NCBI GenBank assembly: GCA_965199805.1
Contig: CBDATO010000001.1
Coordinates: forward strand, 124,001-188,000
Length of the DNA stretch: 64,000 nucleotides
Source: DATAZK01 sp965199805
Lineage (GTDB): Bacteria > Actinomycetota > Actinomycetes > Frankiales > Frankiaceae
Direction of reading: 5' to 3'
Shown: piece by piece, positions 32,174 to 40,005 of the stretch
Numbering within the stretch: the stretch's first letter is position 1
Layout of the letters: each line of letters opens with the position of its first letter
Program-made: the position numbers and the translations under genes
The notes under the pieces: model-generated
What the model saw: only the letters and a program-made list of their open reading frames with translations
Database searches by the model: none
What the model was told of the DNA's origin: nothing

Positions 32174-33712
32174 GTGCGTGCCGTCCCCCGTCGCCTTCCG
32201 GGGCTTGCCGTCGGCACCTGCGCCGCGCTGGTGCTCGCGAGCGGCCTGACGCTGCCCTTCCTGCTCGGCGCCCGGCCGTTCTCCGCGATCGACGAGAACG
32301 CGCACACCGCGTACGCGTTCAGCGTCACCGCCGGCGACCTGCCGACCATGCGCACGCCGGTGTCGCTCGCGCTGCCCGGCATGCACCCGGGGCGCATCTA
32401 CGTCGCGAACCACCCGCCGCTGTACTACCTCGTCACCGGCGGGGTGCTGCGGGCCGGCGGCGGGCTCGGCGTGCCGCAGGCCGGCTTCTTCGCCGCCCGG
32501 GCCGTCAGTTTGGTCGCCCTGCTGGTCGCGCTCGTGCTGGTCGTGCTCCTGGTCCGCGAGTTGGTGCCGCGCCGACCCGAGCTGGGGCTCGCCGCGGCCG
32601 GATTGCTGGCGCCGCTGCCGCTGCTCGTGCAGGCCGGGGCGACGATCATGAACGACACGGCGGCTCTGGCCGCCACGGTCTGGGCACTGCTGATGGCGGT
32701 ACGGGTGGTGCGTCGCGGCGCGACCTGGCGACGGGTCGGCTGGCTGACGCTCGCGACGACGGTGGCCGGTCTGATCCGCTCGTCCGGGTTGGTGCTCGTG
32801 CTGATCGCTGCGCTCGCCGTCGCCCTCGCCGTCGGGAACGACGCCCGCGACGGCGATCACCGGCGTGCCCTGCTCCTCGCCCTGCCCCGCGTCCTCCTGT
32901 CGCCGATCGCGGTCGCTGCCACCACCGGATGGTTCTTGCTGCGCAACCAGCGGCTCTACGGCGACACCACCGGCTCCGACCTCGCCCTCCGGCTCTTCCC
33001 GGCCCGCCACATCCCGGTGCCGACGATGTTCACACAGCACTTCTGGCAGGGCATCTTCGGCAATGCCTTCGGCCGGCCGCAGTATCTGCACTCCGCGTCC
33101 GGCACGACCGTCACCGTGCTCTTCGCGCTGATCACCGCGGGCCTGATCCTCGGCGCCCCGCGGGCCGCGTGGCTTCTGCTCCGGCAGGGCCCGGGCAGGG
33201 TACGCGCCGTGTGCCGGCCCACCCGGCGGTGGCAACCCTGGCTGCTGGTCGGGTTGCACGCCGGCTTCACCGTGGTGTCCTTCCTGCTCTACGCCGACGA
33301 AGGCGGCGCGATCTTCGCGCGCTACCTGCTGCCCACGGCCGTTGTCGCGGCGCTCGGGATCGCCTGGTCGTTGCGGGCCTGGCCGGGCGGACGCAGCGGG
33401 CTGCCGACCGTGGCGTTCCTCGCCGTCCTCACGGGGCTCGGGCTCACGCTCACCAGCGCCGGCCTGCAGTGGCGCCGGCCGCTGCCGGCGCACCGGTCGG
33501 CGTTCGGTCGCTTCACCGACGCGTTGGCCGCCAACGACATCCCGGCACCGGCGGCGGTCACCGCGGTGCTGCTCACGGCCGTCATCGCCGGCTTCCTCGT
33601 GCTGGCCGTCAGCATTCTGCGGCTCAGCGCGCCGCGCCCCGCAGCGGACGCGAGCAAGGCGCCGGGGCAGCCTCGGCGAGCCGTCACCGAGGGGTCGAGT
33701 CACCCGGCGTGA
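32174..33712 (+). CDS. Polytopic membrane glycosyltransferase, GT-C/DUF2142-like
   Basis: 512 residues with about 10-12 membrane helices. The first outer loop has the acidic pair in FSAIDENAHTAYAFSVTAGDLPT and later NHPPLYYLVTGG, which resembles the acidic loop and PPLYY motif of GT-C enzymes that use polyprenyl-phosphate sugars (DUF2142, PMT-like). GTG 32174 follows AGGAG closely. It lies 9 bp after the surface protein gene, so the two are surely cotranscribed. Function as a surface mannosyl- or glucosyltransferase is inference. Its end overlaps the convergent BtuF-like gene by 29 bp. Confidence 0.65.
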   Translation: MRAVPRRLPGLAVGTCAALVLASGLTLPFLLGARPFSAIDENAHTAYAFSVTAGDLPTMRTPVSLALPGMHPGRIYVANHPPLYYLVTGGVLRAGGGLGVPQAGFFAARAVSLVALLVALVLVVLLVRELVPRRPELGLAAAGLLAPLPLLVQAGATIMNDTAALAATVWALLMAVRVVRRGATWRRVGWLTLATTVAGLIRSSGLVLVLIAALAVALAVGNDARDGDHRRALLLALPRVLLSPIAVAATTGWFLLRNQRLYGDTTGSDLALRLFPARHIPVPTMFTQHFWQGIFGNAFGRPQYLHSASGTTVTVLFALITAGLILGAPRAAWLLLRQGPGRVRAVCRPTRRWQPWLLVGLHAGFTVVSFLLYADEGGAIFARYLLPTAVVAALGIAWSLRAWPGGRSGLPTVAFLAVLTGLGLTLTSAGLQWRRPLPAHRSAFGRFTDALAANDIPAPAAVTAVLLTAVIAGFLVLAVSILRLSAPRPAADASKAPGQPRRAVTEGSSHPA

Positions 33713-34580
33713 CGCAGGCGACGGCGGGCGACAGGGTGCCGGTCGGGTGCAGGACCGTCGCCAAGGCCTCGACGCCGTCGACCAGACGGGGTCCGGGTCG
33801 CACCACCAGCCCGTCGGCGTCGATCGCCCACACCGGCACGCCGGGGAACTCCTTCGCCGCCGCGGCAGCCTGCTCGAGCGCGCCGGCGAGGTGGAAGCCG
33901 CACGGCGCGACGACGACGACCTCCGGCCGCGCGGCCCGCAGGGCGTCCCAGCTGGTGGCCACCGAACGGCCGCCCGCGGTCGCCGCCACCGGTTCGCCGC
34001 CGGCGGCCACCACCAGGTCCGGCACCCAGTGACCCGCTGTGAACGGCGGGTCGACCCACTCCACCATCAGCACCCGGGGCCGAGGGCGGCCGGCGACCCG
34101 CTCGCGTACGGCGGCCAGACGAGCACGCAGGCCGGCGACCAGGCCTTCCGCCGCCTCCCCCGCTCCGGTACGCGCCCCCACCTGCAGAATCGTGTCGAGC
34201 ACGTCGTCGAGCGAGTGCGGGTCGAGGGACAGCACGTCGGCCCGACAGCCCAGATGCTCCAGCGCCGCGTCGACGTGCCCGCTGGGCAGCGCGCAGACCC
34301 GGCACAGGTCCTGGGTGAGGATCAGGTCCGGGGCGAGTCCGGCCAGGGCGTCGGCGTGCAGTGTGTAGAGCTCGTCGCCGGCGGCCAGCCGTTCGCGTAC
34401 GTACGCGTCGATCTCGCCGGGGCTCATCCCCGACGTGTCGGCGCCGCCCACGACGACCGTCTTCTCCTGCCGGGCGAGCGGCGGCTCGTCGCACTCGAAC
34501 GTGACGCCCACCAGCTGATCACCCAGGCCGAGCGCGTAGACGATCTCGGTCGCCGACGGCAACAGGGACACCAGCCGCAT
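33684..34580 (-). CDS. BtuF-like cobalamin/metal-complex binding protein without signal peptide
   Basis: 298 residues of the helical-backbone metal receptor fold (PF01497 type): MRLVSLLPSATEIVYALGLGDQLVGVTFECDEP, then ELYTLHADALAGLAPDLILTQDLCRVCALP near residue 75, and RPEVVVVAPCGFHL. Normal members are exported lipoproteins of vitamin B12 or siderophore importers. This one starts directly with the first domain strand and has no signal sequence, so it is cytoplasmic as written, and no permease or ATPase gene is near. Such orphans are common in actinomycetes; their role is unknown. It is divergent from paaY with 52 bp between. Confidence 0.8.
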   Translation of the reverse strand: MRLVSLLPSATEIVYALGLGDQLVGVTFECDEPPLARQEKTVVVGGADTSGMSPGEIDAYVRERLAAGDELYTLHADALAGLAPDLILTQDLCRVCALPSGHVDAALEHLGCRADVLSLDPHSLDDVLDTILQVGARTGAGEAAEGLVAGLRARLAAVRERVAGRPRPRVLMVEWVDPPFTAGHWVPDLVVAAGGEPVAATAGGRSVATSWDALRAARPEVVVVAPCGFHLAGALEQAAAAAKEFPGVPVWAIDADGLVVRPGPRLVDGVEALATVLHPTGTLSPAVACVTPGDSTPR

Positions 34581-34615
34581 GAGCGGACCGTACGTCGATC
34601 CCGCTCGTAGCCGCC

Positions 34616-34627
34616 CGTGTAGACACG
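34616..34627. promoter_or_regulatory. Short palindrome upstream of paaY
   Basis: CGTGT-AG-ACACG ends 5 nt before ATG 34633, in the 52-bp region between divergent genes. It may be an operator, but arms of 5 bp can occur by chance. Confidence 0.25.
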
Positions 34628-34632
34628 TGCGC

Positions 34633-35256
34633 ATGGCCACGTACGAGATCGACGGCATCCGCCCGGTGATCAGCCCGACCGCGTTCGTCCACCCGCAGGC
34701 CTCGCTGGTCGGCGACGTCATCGTCGAGGACGGCTGCTACGTCGGCCCGTTCGCGAGCCTGCGCGGTGACTTCGGGCGGATCACCATCGGCGCGGGGTCG
34801 AACGTGCAGGACGGCTGCGTCGCCCACTCGTTCCCCGGTGCCGATTGCACGCTGCACCCGGAGAGCCACATCGGCCACGGCGTGGTGCTGCACGGCTGCA
34901 CCGTCGGGTCGCTGGCCATGGTCGGCATGAACTCGGTCGTCATGGACGGGGTCGTCATCGGTGAGCACGCGCTGATCGCCGCGAACAGCTTCGTGCCCGC
35001 CGAGTTCGCGGTGCCGGCCCGCACGCTGGTCGCCGGCAACCCGGCAAAGATCATCCGCGAGCTGGACGAGACCATCCTGACCTGGAAGGCCCGCGGCGTC
35101 CGCGTCTATCAGGACCTCGCGCAGCGGTCGCTGACATCGCTGCGGCCCTGCGAGCCGCTCGACGCCGCCGAGCCGGACCGCCCGCGCGTGAGCACGACGA
35201 GCGACGTGTCGCAGCCCCTCGCCACCTACCGGCGGCAGGAAACTCCCGGCACGTGA
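34633..35256 (+). CDS. paaY: PaaY/CaiE-type hexapeptide-repeat protein (gamma-carbonic-anhydrase-like)
   Basis: 207 residues forming a left-handed beta helix of hexapeptide repeats (residues about 15-140) and a C-terminal helix. The sequence follows E. coli PaaY closely from memory: TYEIDGIRPV, LVGDVIVEDGCYVGPFASLRGDFGRI, NVQDGCVAHSFPG, HIGHGVVLHGCTVG, VGMNSVVMDGVVIGE and AGNPAKIIREL. The His residues in AHSFPG and HIGHGVVLH would bind zinc. PaaY is a thioesterase that rescues the phenylacetate pathway from dead-end CoA products; no other paa genes are in the window, so the role here is inferred. ATG 34633 is chosen by homology. Confidence 0.82.
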   Translation: MATYEIDGIRPVISPTAFVHPQASLVGDVIVEDGCYVGPFASLRGDFGRITIGAGSNVQDGCVAHSFPGADCTLHPESHIGHGVVLHGCTVGSLAMVGMNSVVMDGVVIGEHALIAANSFVPAEFAVPARTLVAGNPAKIIRELDETILTWKARGVRVYQDLAQRSLTSLRPCEPLDAAEPDRPRVSTTSDVSQPLATYRRQETPGT

Positions 35257-35852
35257 ACCCGGACGTCACCGCGGCCTACTCGCGGATGGCCGATCTCTAC
35301 ATCGAGCGCTTCGGGTCGGCCGACAGCGTGCACCCCGACGACCTGGCCTTCCTGCGACGCCACCTTGCCGGCCTGCCGGGCCGCGTCCTCGACGCCGGTT
35401 GCGGCCCGGGACACCTGACGGCGTGGCTCGCCGCCGGAGGATGCGACGTCGTCGGCCTCGACCGGGTGACCGCGTTCCTGGATCACGCCCGCGCCACCCA
35501 TCCGACGTGCAGCTTCCGGTACGGGTCCCTCGCGGAGCTGGACGACGAGCCCGGCTCGCTCGACGGCATCCTGGCGTGGGGCTCGGTCATCCACCTGCCG
35601 CCCGCCGACCTCGGCCCCGCGCTCGTGGGCTTCCGCCGGGTGCTGCGCCCGGGTGGCGTCCTCGTCCTGGCTCTTTTCGACGGGACCGACCTGGAGCCGT
35701 TCGAGCACAAGGTGACGCGGGCCTGGTTCTGGTCACCGGCCGGCACGCGGCAGCGCCTGGTGGCCGCCGGCTTCACGCTCGTCGAGATGCTGCACCGCGC
35801 CGAGGAGGACGGGCGGCGGGCCCAGCTGACAGTCGCTGCTCAGGCCGGCTGA
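35253..35852 (+). CDS. Class I SAM-dependent methyltransferase
   Basis: 199 residues. Motif I is VLDAGCGPGHLTAWLA, the Asp of motif II is in VVGLDRVTAFLDHA, the motif IV region is LDGILAWGSVIHLPP, followed by RRVLRPGGVLVLALF. The GTG start overlaps the paaY stop by 4 bp (GTGA), so both are translated together. Methyl acceptor unknown. It converges with the YihY gene (13-bp overlap). Confidence 0.87.
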   Translation: MNPDVTAAYSRMADLYIERFGSADSVHPDDLAFLRRHLAGLPGRVLDAGCGPGHLTAWLAAGGCDVVGLDRVTAFLDHARATHPTCSFRYGSLAELDDEPGSLDGILAWGSVIHLPPADLGPALVGFRRVLRPGGVLVLALFDGTDLEPFEHKVTRAWFWSPAGTRQRLVAAGFTLVEMLHRAEEDGRRAQLTVAAQAG

Positions 35853-36775
35853 TCCGGCCGGCCGACAGCGTCGGGCGTGCCTGACGGACGGGGCAGCCAC
35901 GGCTCCTGGAGCGGCTCCCCCCTGCGGCGCTCGTCGCGTACCGCGCCGAAGAGCACCCCGGCGAAGATCAGCCCGCTCAGCACCGCGAGCCAGATCGACA
36001 GGATGAACGCGGCGCCGATCAGGCCGTAGTCGGTCACCTGGTTGTGGATCAGCGCCGTGAGACCGATGTCGCTCAGGATCACGAGGACGGTGACCCCGAC
36101 CGCGATGAACAGCGCACCGGGCAGCAGGCGCCGGTAGCCGATCCGCCCGCCGAGCAGCAGATGCTGACTCCAGGCGTAGAAGACCACCGAGCCGATCAGC
36201 GTCACCGCGCAGCGCAGCAGGAGGCCGGCCCCCGGAAAGGTCGAGACGTCGGTGCTCCACTCGCTCGCGGCCAGCAGGGCGGCGGTGTACGCCGCGAGCG
36301 CGACGGTCCAGACCACATGCCGCCAGATGCTGTGCCAGCGCGGCAGCGGCAGGCCCCAGACGAGGTTGTAGCCGCGCTGCTGGGTCGCGGCGACCCCGGT
36401 GCCGAGCAGGGCCGAGATGACGAGCCCGAACACGAGGTCGCCGAAGTCGGCGCGGTTCGACGCGGCGAAGAGCGCGTTGACCGTCCGGGCCGCATCCCGG
36501 TCGAGGCCCAGGAAATGCGTGAGCGGTGGCCCGAGCCCGTCGCCGCCCACGCGCCGCAGCACCGCTGACGCCGCGATCAGGAGCGGCGCCGCGCACAACA
36601 CCAGCTGGGCGATCAGGGCGAAGATATGGGTGAGGACGTCGACGTCGCGGGCCCGCCTCCAGGTGTGGCCGGCGAAGGTCTGCTCCCACCAGCGGGCAAA
36701 CCGCTGCAGCCCGGTCGGCAGCCGGTCACGCTTGCGCAGGTCGACGACCGGGCGGGCGGCAGCGTCGTCCGTCAC
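35840..36775 (-). CDS. YihY/BrkB family membrane protein
   Basis: About 311 residues with six membrane helices. The family features are the long first helix after FAGHTWRRARDVDVLTHIFALIAQLVL, LLGTGVAATQQRGYNLVWGLP, and YRRLLPGALFIAVGVTVLVI. Formerly called ribonuclease BN; the true function of the family is unsettled, possibly a transporter. Start: GTG 36775 gives a natural N-terminus (TDDAAARPVVDLRKRD); GTG 36796 is an alternative and the frame is open to 37000. Confidence 0.8.
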   Translation of the reverse strand: MTDDAAARPVVDLRKRDRLPTGLQRFARWWEQTFAGHTWRRARDVDVLTHIFALIAQLVLCAAPLLIAASAVLRRVGGDGLGPPLTHFLGLDRDAARTVNALFAASNRADFGDLVFGLVISALLGTGVAATQQRGYNLVWGLPLPRWHSIWRHVVWTVALAAYTAALLAASEWSTDVSTFPGAGLLLRCAVTLIGSVVFYAWSQHLLLGGRIGYRRLLPGALFIAVGVTVLVILSDIGLTALIHNQVTDYGLIGAAFILSIWLAVLSGLIFAGVLFGAVRDERRRGEPLQEPWLPRPSGTPDAVGRPDQPA

Positions 36776-36865
36776 CTGGCCCGCCGCTGGTTCCACTCGT
36801 GTCTCCCGGCACTCCGCTTCGGTGTCGCCCCGCGACTCCACCCGCCCGGCGGCACGCCCGCGCCG

Positions 36866-36883
36866 CCTTCCGCCCCCGGAAGG
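36866..36883. promoter_or_regulatory. Inverted repeat and direct repeats between yihY and DUF5685
   Basis: CCTTCCG-CCCC-CGGAAGG is a 7-bp hairpin. Just after it GGTAT occurs twice, at 36882 and 36893, 11 bp apart and so on one face of the helix. The 214-bp divergent region 36776-36989 must hold both promoters; these are the only ordered elements I see there. Confidence 0.35.
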
Positions 36884-36989
36884 TATCGCCACGGTATGAA
36901 CGTCCTGAAGCGCACGCCGGCGCCGGGGCGGAGCCCTGGGCGTGAAGCAAGGAAGCGGCGAGTACTCAGCCGCGGATGAGAGGCCGCCC

Positions 36990-38117
36990 GTGAAAGGCAT
37001 CGTCCGTCCGAGCCGCGGACGCCTCGGCCAGGAGCTCTACCAGCGGTGGCAGGGGCACCTGTGCGGGCTGTGCCTGACCCTGAGTGAGACAGCCGGTCAG
37101 TCGGCCCGCGTCCTCACCGGCTACGACGTGCTCCTGCTCGGCGTCCTCGTCGAGGCGCAGGCCGGCCCCCAGCCCATGGTCGACGCCGGGCGCTGCCCCC
37201 TCCGCGGCTTCCGACCCGCGGTGGTCACCGCGCCGACCAGCGATGCCGCCCGGATGGCGACCGCCGGCGCCATGCTCACCGGTGCCGCCGGCCTCCGCGA
37301 CAAGCTGCACGACGGCGACCTGCCCACCGGCAGCCGGCACGTCGCCCGCCGCGCCGCCGTACGGATGGAGCGCCAGGGTCAGAGCCTGGCCGCCGATCTT
37401 CGGCTCGACTCCCGCAGCGTGCTGCAGGCACCGGAACGCGCCGCGGCTGCTGAAGCACAGCTCTCTCCGCAGCTCGACGCGCTGCTGCGCCCCACCGGCG
37501 ACGCCGTGTCGGCGCTCTTCGCGCACACCGCGGTCGTGGCCGGCCGTCGGGAGAACACGGCGGCGCTGGCCGAGGCGGGCCAGGCCTTCGGCCGGCTCGT
37601 CCACCTGCTCGACGCCGTCTCGGACGTGCACGACGACGCCCGGCGTGACCGGTTCAACCCGTTGCTCGCGACGCGCACCCACGCCGACGGCGCTGCCCGG
37701 CTCGCCGTCGAGCTGCACCAGCGGCTGGTCGCGGCGCTGGGCCGTGCCGCCCTCTCCGACCGGCGACTGACGGAGGCCCTGCTCGACCGGGAGGTCGCCC
37801 GCGCCGTCCGGCGTGCCCTCCCGAAGGCGTCATTCAGCTCAGCCGACACAGACCCCGGTCCGCACACCTGCGCGGCACCACACATCTGCGAACGTTCGGC
37901 GCGGCGGACTACCGGCTCCGGTCTGGTCGGCGCGTTCGCCGGGATCGCTGCCCTGGCGGCCGTCGCGACGTCGACGATGGGCGACGGCGGCACCTTCGGA
38001 TATGAGGAGCCCCGCCGCGGCCGCAAGAGGGGCAGACGCTGCGTCGACCGCACCTGCGACTGCTGCGACTGCTGCGACTGCTGCGACTGCTGTTGCTGCT
38101 GTTGCTGCGACTGCTAG
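36990..38117 (+). CDS. DUF5685 family protein with Cys-rich C-terminal tail
   Basis: 375 residues, starting at GTG 36990 (GAGAGG upstream). The N-terminus KGIVRPSRGRLGQELYQRWQ followed by HLCGLCLTL matches the DUF5685 family of actinomycetes, whose function is unknown. The middle is helical. Further Cys residues lie in GRCPLRGF and THTCAAPHICERS-like segments. After a membrane-like stretch (GLVGAFAGIAALAAVATS) and a basic linker, the last 20 residues are 15 Cys and 5 Asp. Such a tail could bind metal ions or be thiol-modified; this is inference. Divergent from yihY. Confidence 0.78.
   Translation: MKGIVRPSRGRLGQELYQRWQGHLCGLCLTLSETAGQSARVLTGYDVLLLGVLVEAQAGPQPMVDAGRCPLRGFRPAVVTAPTSDAARMATAGAMLTGAAGLRDKLHDGDLPTGSRHVARRAAVRMERQGQSLAADLRLDSRSVLQAPERAAAAEAQLSPQLDALLRPTGDAVSALFAHTAVVAGRRENTAALAEAGQAFGRLVHLLDAVSDVHDDARRDRFNPLLATRTHADGAARLAVELHQRLVAALGRAALSDRRLTEALLDREVARAVRRALPKASFSSADTDPGPHTCAAPHICERSARRTTGSGLVGAFAGIAALAAVATSTMGDGGTFGYEEPRRGRKRGRRCVDRTCDCCDCCDCCDCCCCCCCDC
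38055..38114 (+). repeat. Tandem 9-bp repeat encoding the Cys/Asp tail
   Basis: TGCGACTGC occurs four times in a row at 38055-38090, giving C-D-C units; TGT/TGC codons follow and one last TGCGACTGC precedes the TAG. Slippage at this repeat would add or remove three-residue units without a frameshift. Confidence 0.85.
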
Positions 38118-38132
38118 CGGCCTCCGGCCGCG

Positions 38133-38867
38133 TCAGCGGATGGTCTCGGTACCGGTGAAGGCGAGCTCATCGGGCTTGCTCACGTACCGGTGCGGCTGCA
38201 GCGTGATGTCCGAGAGCGTGATCGACCCCGAGATCGGCCGGCTCATCGCGATGCTGGGATGCATCCAGCCCGGCGCGTACGCCTCGATCGTCGGGCGCAG
38301 CCGCTCGGCACGCGCTACGGCGTACTCGGAGTCGACCTGCACGAGCCGCAGGCCAAGCGGGGTCTCGGCCAGGGCGATGGTCGTCGTGTATGCGATGTCA
38401 CCGGACCCGAGCGGATCGGGATCCCGGCCCGTGACCGCCGCCACCTCCGCACCGTCGCGCGTCGCTGAGGCGCGCACCCGGTCGTATCCCCGGTCGACGA
38501 CGACCTCCCCGGCGACAGCAGGAAAGCCCCATTCGGTACGCAGTGCCTCGCGGGCGACGGGGTTGTCGACCACGCAGCCCTGCACGAAGCCGCGCGGACG
38601 CAGCCCGCTGCGGCACGCGACCCGGCCCTGTGCCATCCGGAACGGCCCCCACGGGCTCGCCGGGCAGTCCCAGAAGAGCAGCACCGCGGACGGTGGGTTC
38701 GTCGGGTGCAGGCTCGGCGGCAGCGACGTGAGCCGGCCGGCGACCATCACCTCGGTGATGTGCTGCACCACCGACGCGCCGGGCAGGATGACCGGCTGGG
38801 TGGCGAAGGCGGCGATCGCGGGTGGGTCGGCGACGAGCTCGCAAACGTCGGTGGTGCCGATCAGCAT
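38133..38867 (-). CDS. Acetoacetate decarboxylase-like protein
   Basis: 244 residues. The beta-cone fold of the ADC family is suggested by LTSLPPSLHPTNPPSAVLLFWDCP, VVDNPVAREALRTEWGFPAVAGEVVVDRGYD and the late GSITLSDITLQPHRYV. In true acetoacetate decarboxylases the segment after GFP is Lys-Lys, the Schiff-base lysine; here it is Ala-Val, so decarboxylation by that route is unlikely. Its ATG 38867 overlaps the end of the LLM gene upstream by 7 bp, so the two are coupled and probably act on the same compound. Confidence 0.65.
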   Translation of the reverse strand: MLIGTTDVCELVADPPAIAAFATQPVILPGASVVQHITEVMVAGRLTSLPPSLHPTNPPSAVLLFWDCPASPWGPFRMAQGRVACRSGLRPRGFVQGCVVDNPVAREALRTEWGFPAVAGEVVVDRGYDRVRASATRDGAEVAAVTGRDPDPLGSGDIAYTTTIALAETPLGLRLVQVDSEYAVARAERLRPTIEAYAPGWMHPSIAMSRPISGSITLSDITLQPHRYVSKPDELAFTGTETIR

Positions 38868-39955
38868 GCGGCCGTCTCCCTGAAGTGCGGCATGACCTCT
38901 TGTGCGAACAACCGCAGCGAGGCGAGCACCTGCTCCTGCGGGATTACCTCGAGCCCGTTGAGCAGGAAGTTGATGCCGGTGAGGCCGAGCGACTCCCAGC
39001 GCTTCAGCGCCGCGGTGATGATCGCGGGGTCGCCGACGCAAATGCCCTCGGGGATGCCGTACGCGTCGCCCGGGCCCCCGCTCCTGCTGCGGTCGGCCTT
39101 CGGGGCGAGGTTGCCGAGCGACTGGTACGCCCGGGTCGGGTACGCCTCGCGGGTCCACATCAGATGGGAGTTGGCCAGGCCGAATGTGCCGACCATGCCC
39201 ATGCCGGTGCGGGCCGCCGCGGCCGGGTCCTCGTGGCAGTAGAGGAAGTTGAGCGTCGACACCTCGCTGGTGACGACGTCACCGACCGGATCGCAGCTCC
39301 GGATGCGCCGGAAGTACTCGGTGGTGCGCCGCTCCTGCTCCGCGTAGCCAGCGGCGGCGACACCGAGGCAGCCGAGACCCCGCTCGGCCGCGTCCAGCTC
39401 AGTGCCGGGGCTCGTCACCGTGACCCACATCGGCGGGTGCGGCTGCTGCACGGGCTTGGGCAGCACGTTTCGCTCGGGCATCGAGAACGACAGCCCCTCG
39501 TACGCGAAGTGCTCCTGCGTCCACATCTTGGGCAGCACGCGGACGAACTCGTCCCAGGTCTTCTTCGTCTGGTCGGGATCGACGTTGAAGCCACCGAGCT
39601 CGGTCCAGGTCGAGCTGCGTGCGGTGCCGACGTCGAGCCGCCCGCGCGACACGATGTCGAGTACCGCGCAACGCTCAGCGACCCGGATCGGGTGGTTCAT
39701 CTCCGGTACGCACACCACCGCGCCGTGCCCGATGCGGATCCGCTCGGTCTGCGCAGCGACGGCGGCCAGCACCACCTCGGGCGCCGACGAGTGCGAATAC
39801 TCCTCGAGGAAGTGGTGCTCCACCGCCCAGACATGGTCGAAGCCGAGCTCATCGGCGAGGCGGGCCTGCTCGAGAGCGTTGTGGAAGACCGCGCTCTGCA
39901 CCTCGGTCGTGAACGGACGCGGCGTCGACATCTCGAAGAAGATCCCGAACTTCAC
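38861..39955 (-). CDS. LLM class flavin-dependent oxidoreductase
   Basis: 364 residues of the luciferase-like barrel: KFGIFFEMSTPRPF, ARLADELGFDHVWAVEHHFLEEYSHSSAPEVVLAAVAAQTERIRIGHG, then RVAERCAVLDIVSRGRLDVGTARSS, and PPMWVTVTSPGTELDAAERGLG. The VEHHF motif is that of bacterial luciferase-type monooxygenases rather than the short F420 group. Downstream is the coupled ADC-like gene; divergent from another LLM gene after 50 bp. Confidence 0.88.
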   Translation of the reverse strand: MKFGIFFEMSTPRPFTTEVQSAVFHNALEQARLADELGFDHVWAVEHHFLEEYSHSSAPEVVLAAVAAQTERIRIGHGAVVCVPEMNHPIRVAERCAVLDIVSRGRLDVGTARSSTWTELGGFNVDPDQTKKTWDEFVRVLPKMWTQEHFAYEGLSFSMPERNVLPKPVQQPHPPMWVTVTSPGTELDAAERGLGCLGVAAAGYAEQERRTTEYFRRIRSCDPVGDVVTSEVSTLNFLYCHEDPAAAARTGMGMVGTFGLANSHLMWTREAYPTRAYQSLGNLAPKADRSRSGGPGDAYGIPEGICVGDPAIITAALKRWESLGLTGINFLLNGLEVIPQEQVLASLRLFAQEVMPHFRETAAC

Positions 39956-40005
39956 GCGGCCACCATGTCATGAGACGGGCACGCCTACGTGGCAGGGTCC
40001 TGGGC

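Noticed and set aside
31979..33703. 574-codon minus-strand frame opposite the GT-C-like gene
   Set aside because: Hydrophilic Gln/Arg/Gly-rich product with no motif, opposite a gene with proper membrane helices.
38055..38114. TGC-rich repeat as a possible structural RNA or attachment site
   Set aside because: It is in frame, ends with the stop codon of the DUF5685 gene, and is explained by the Cys/Asp tail.
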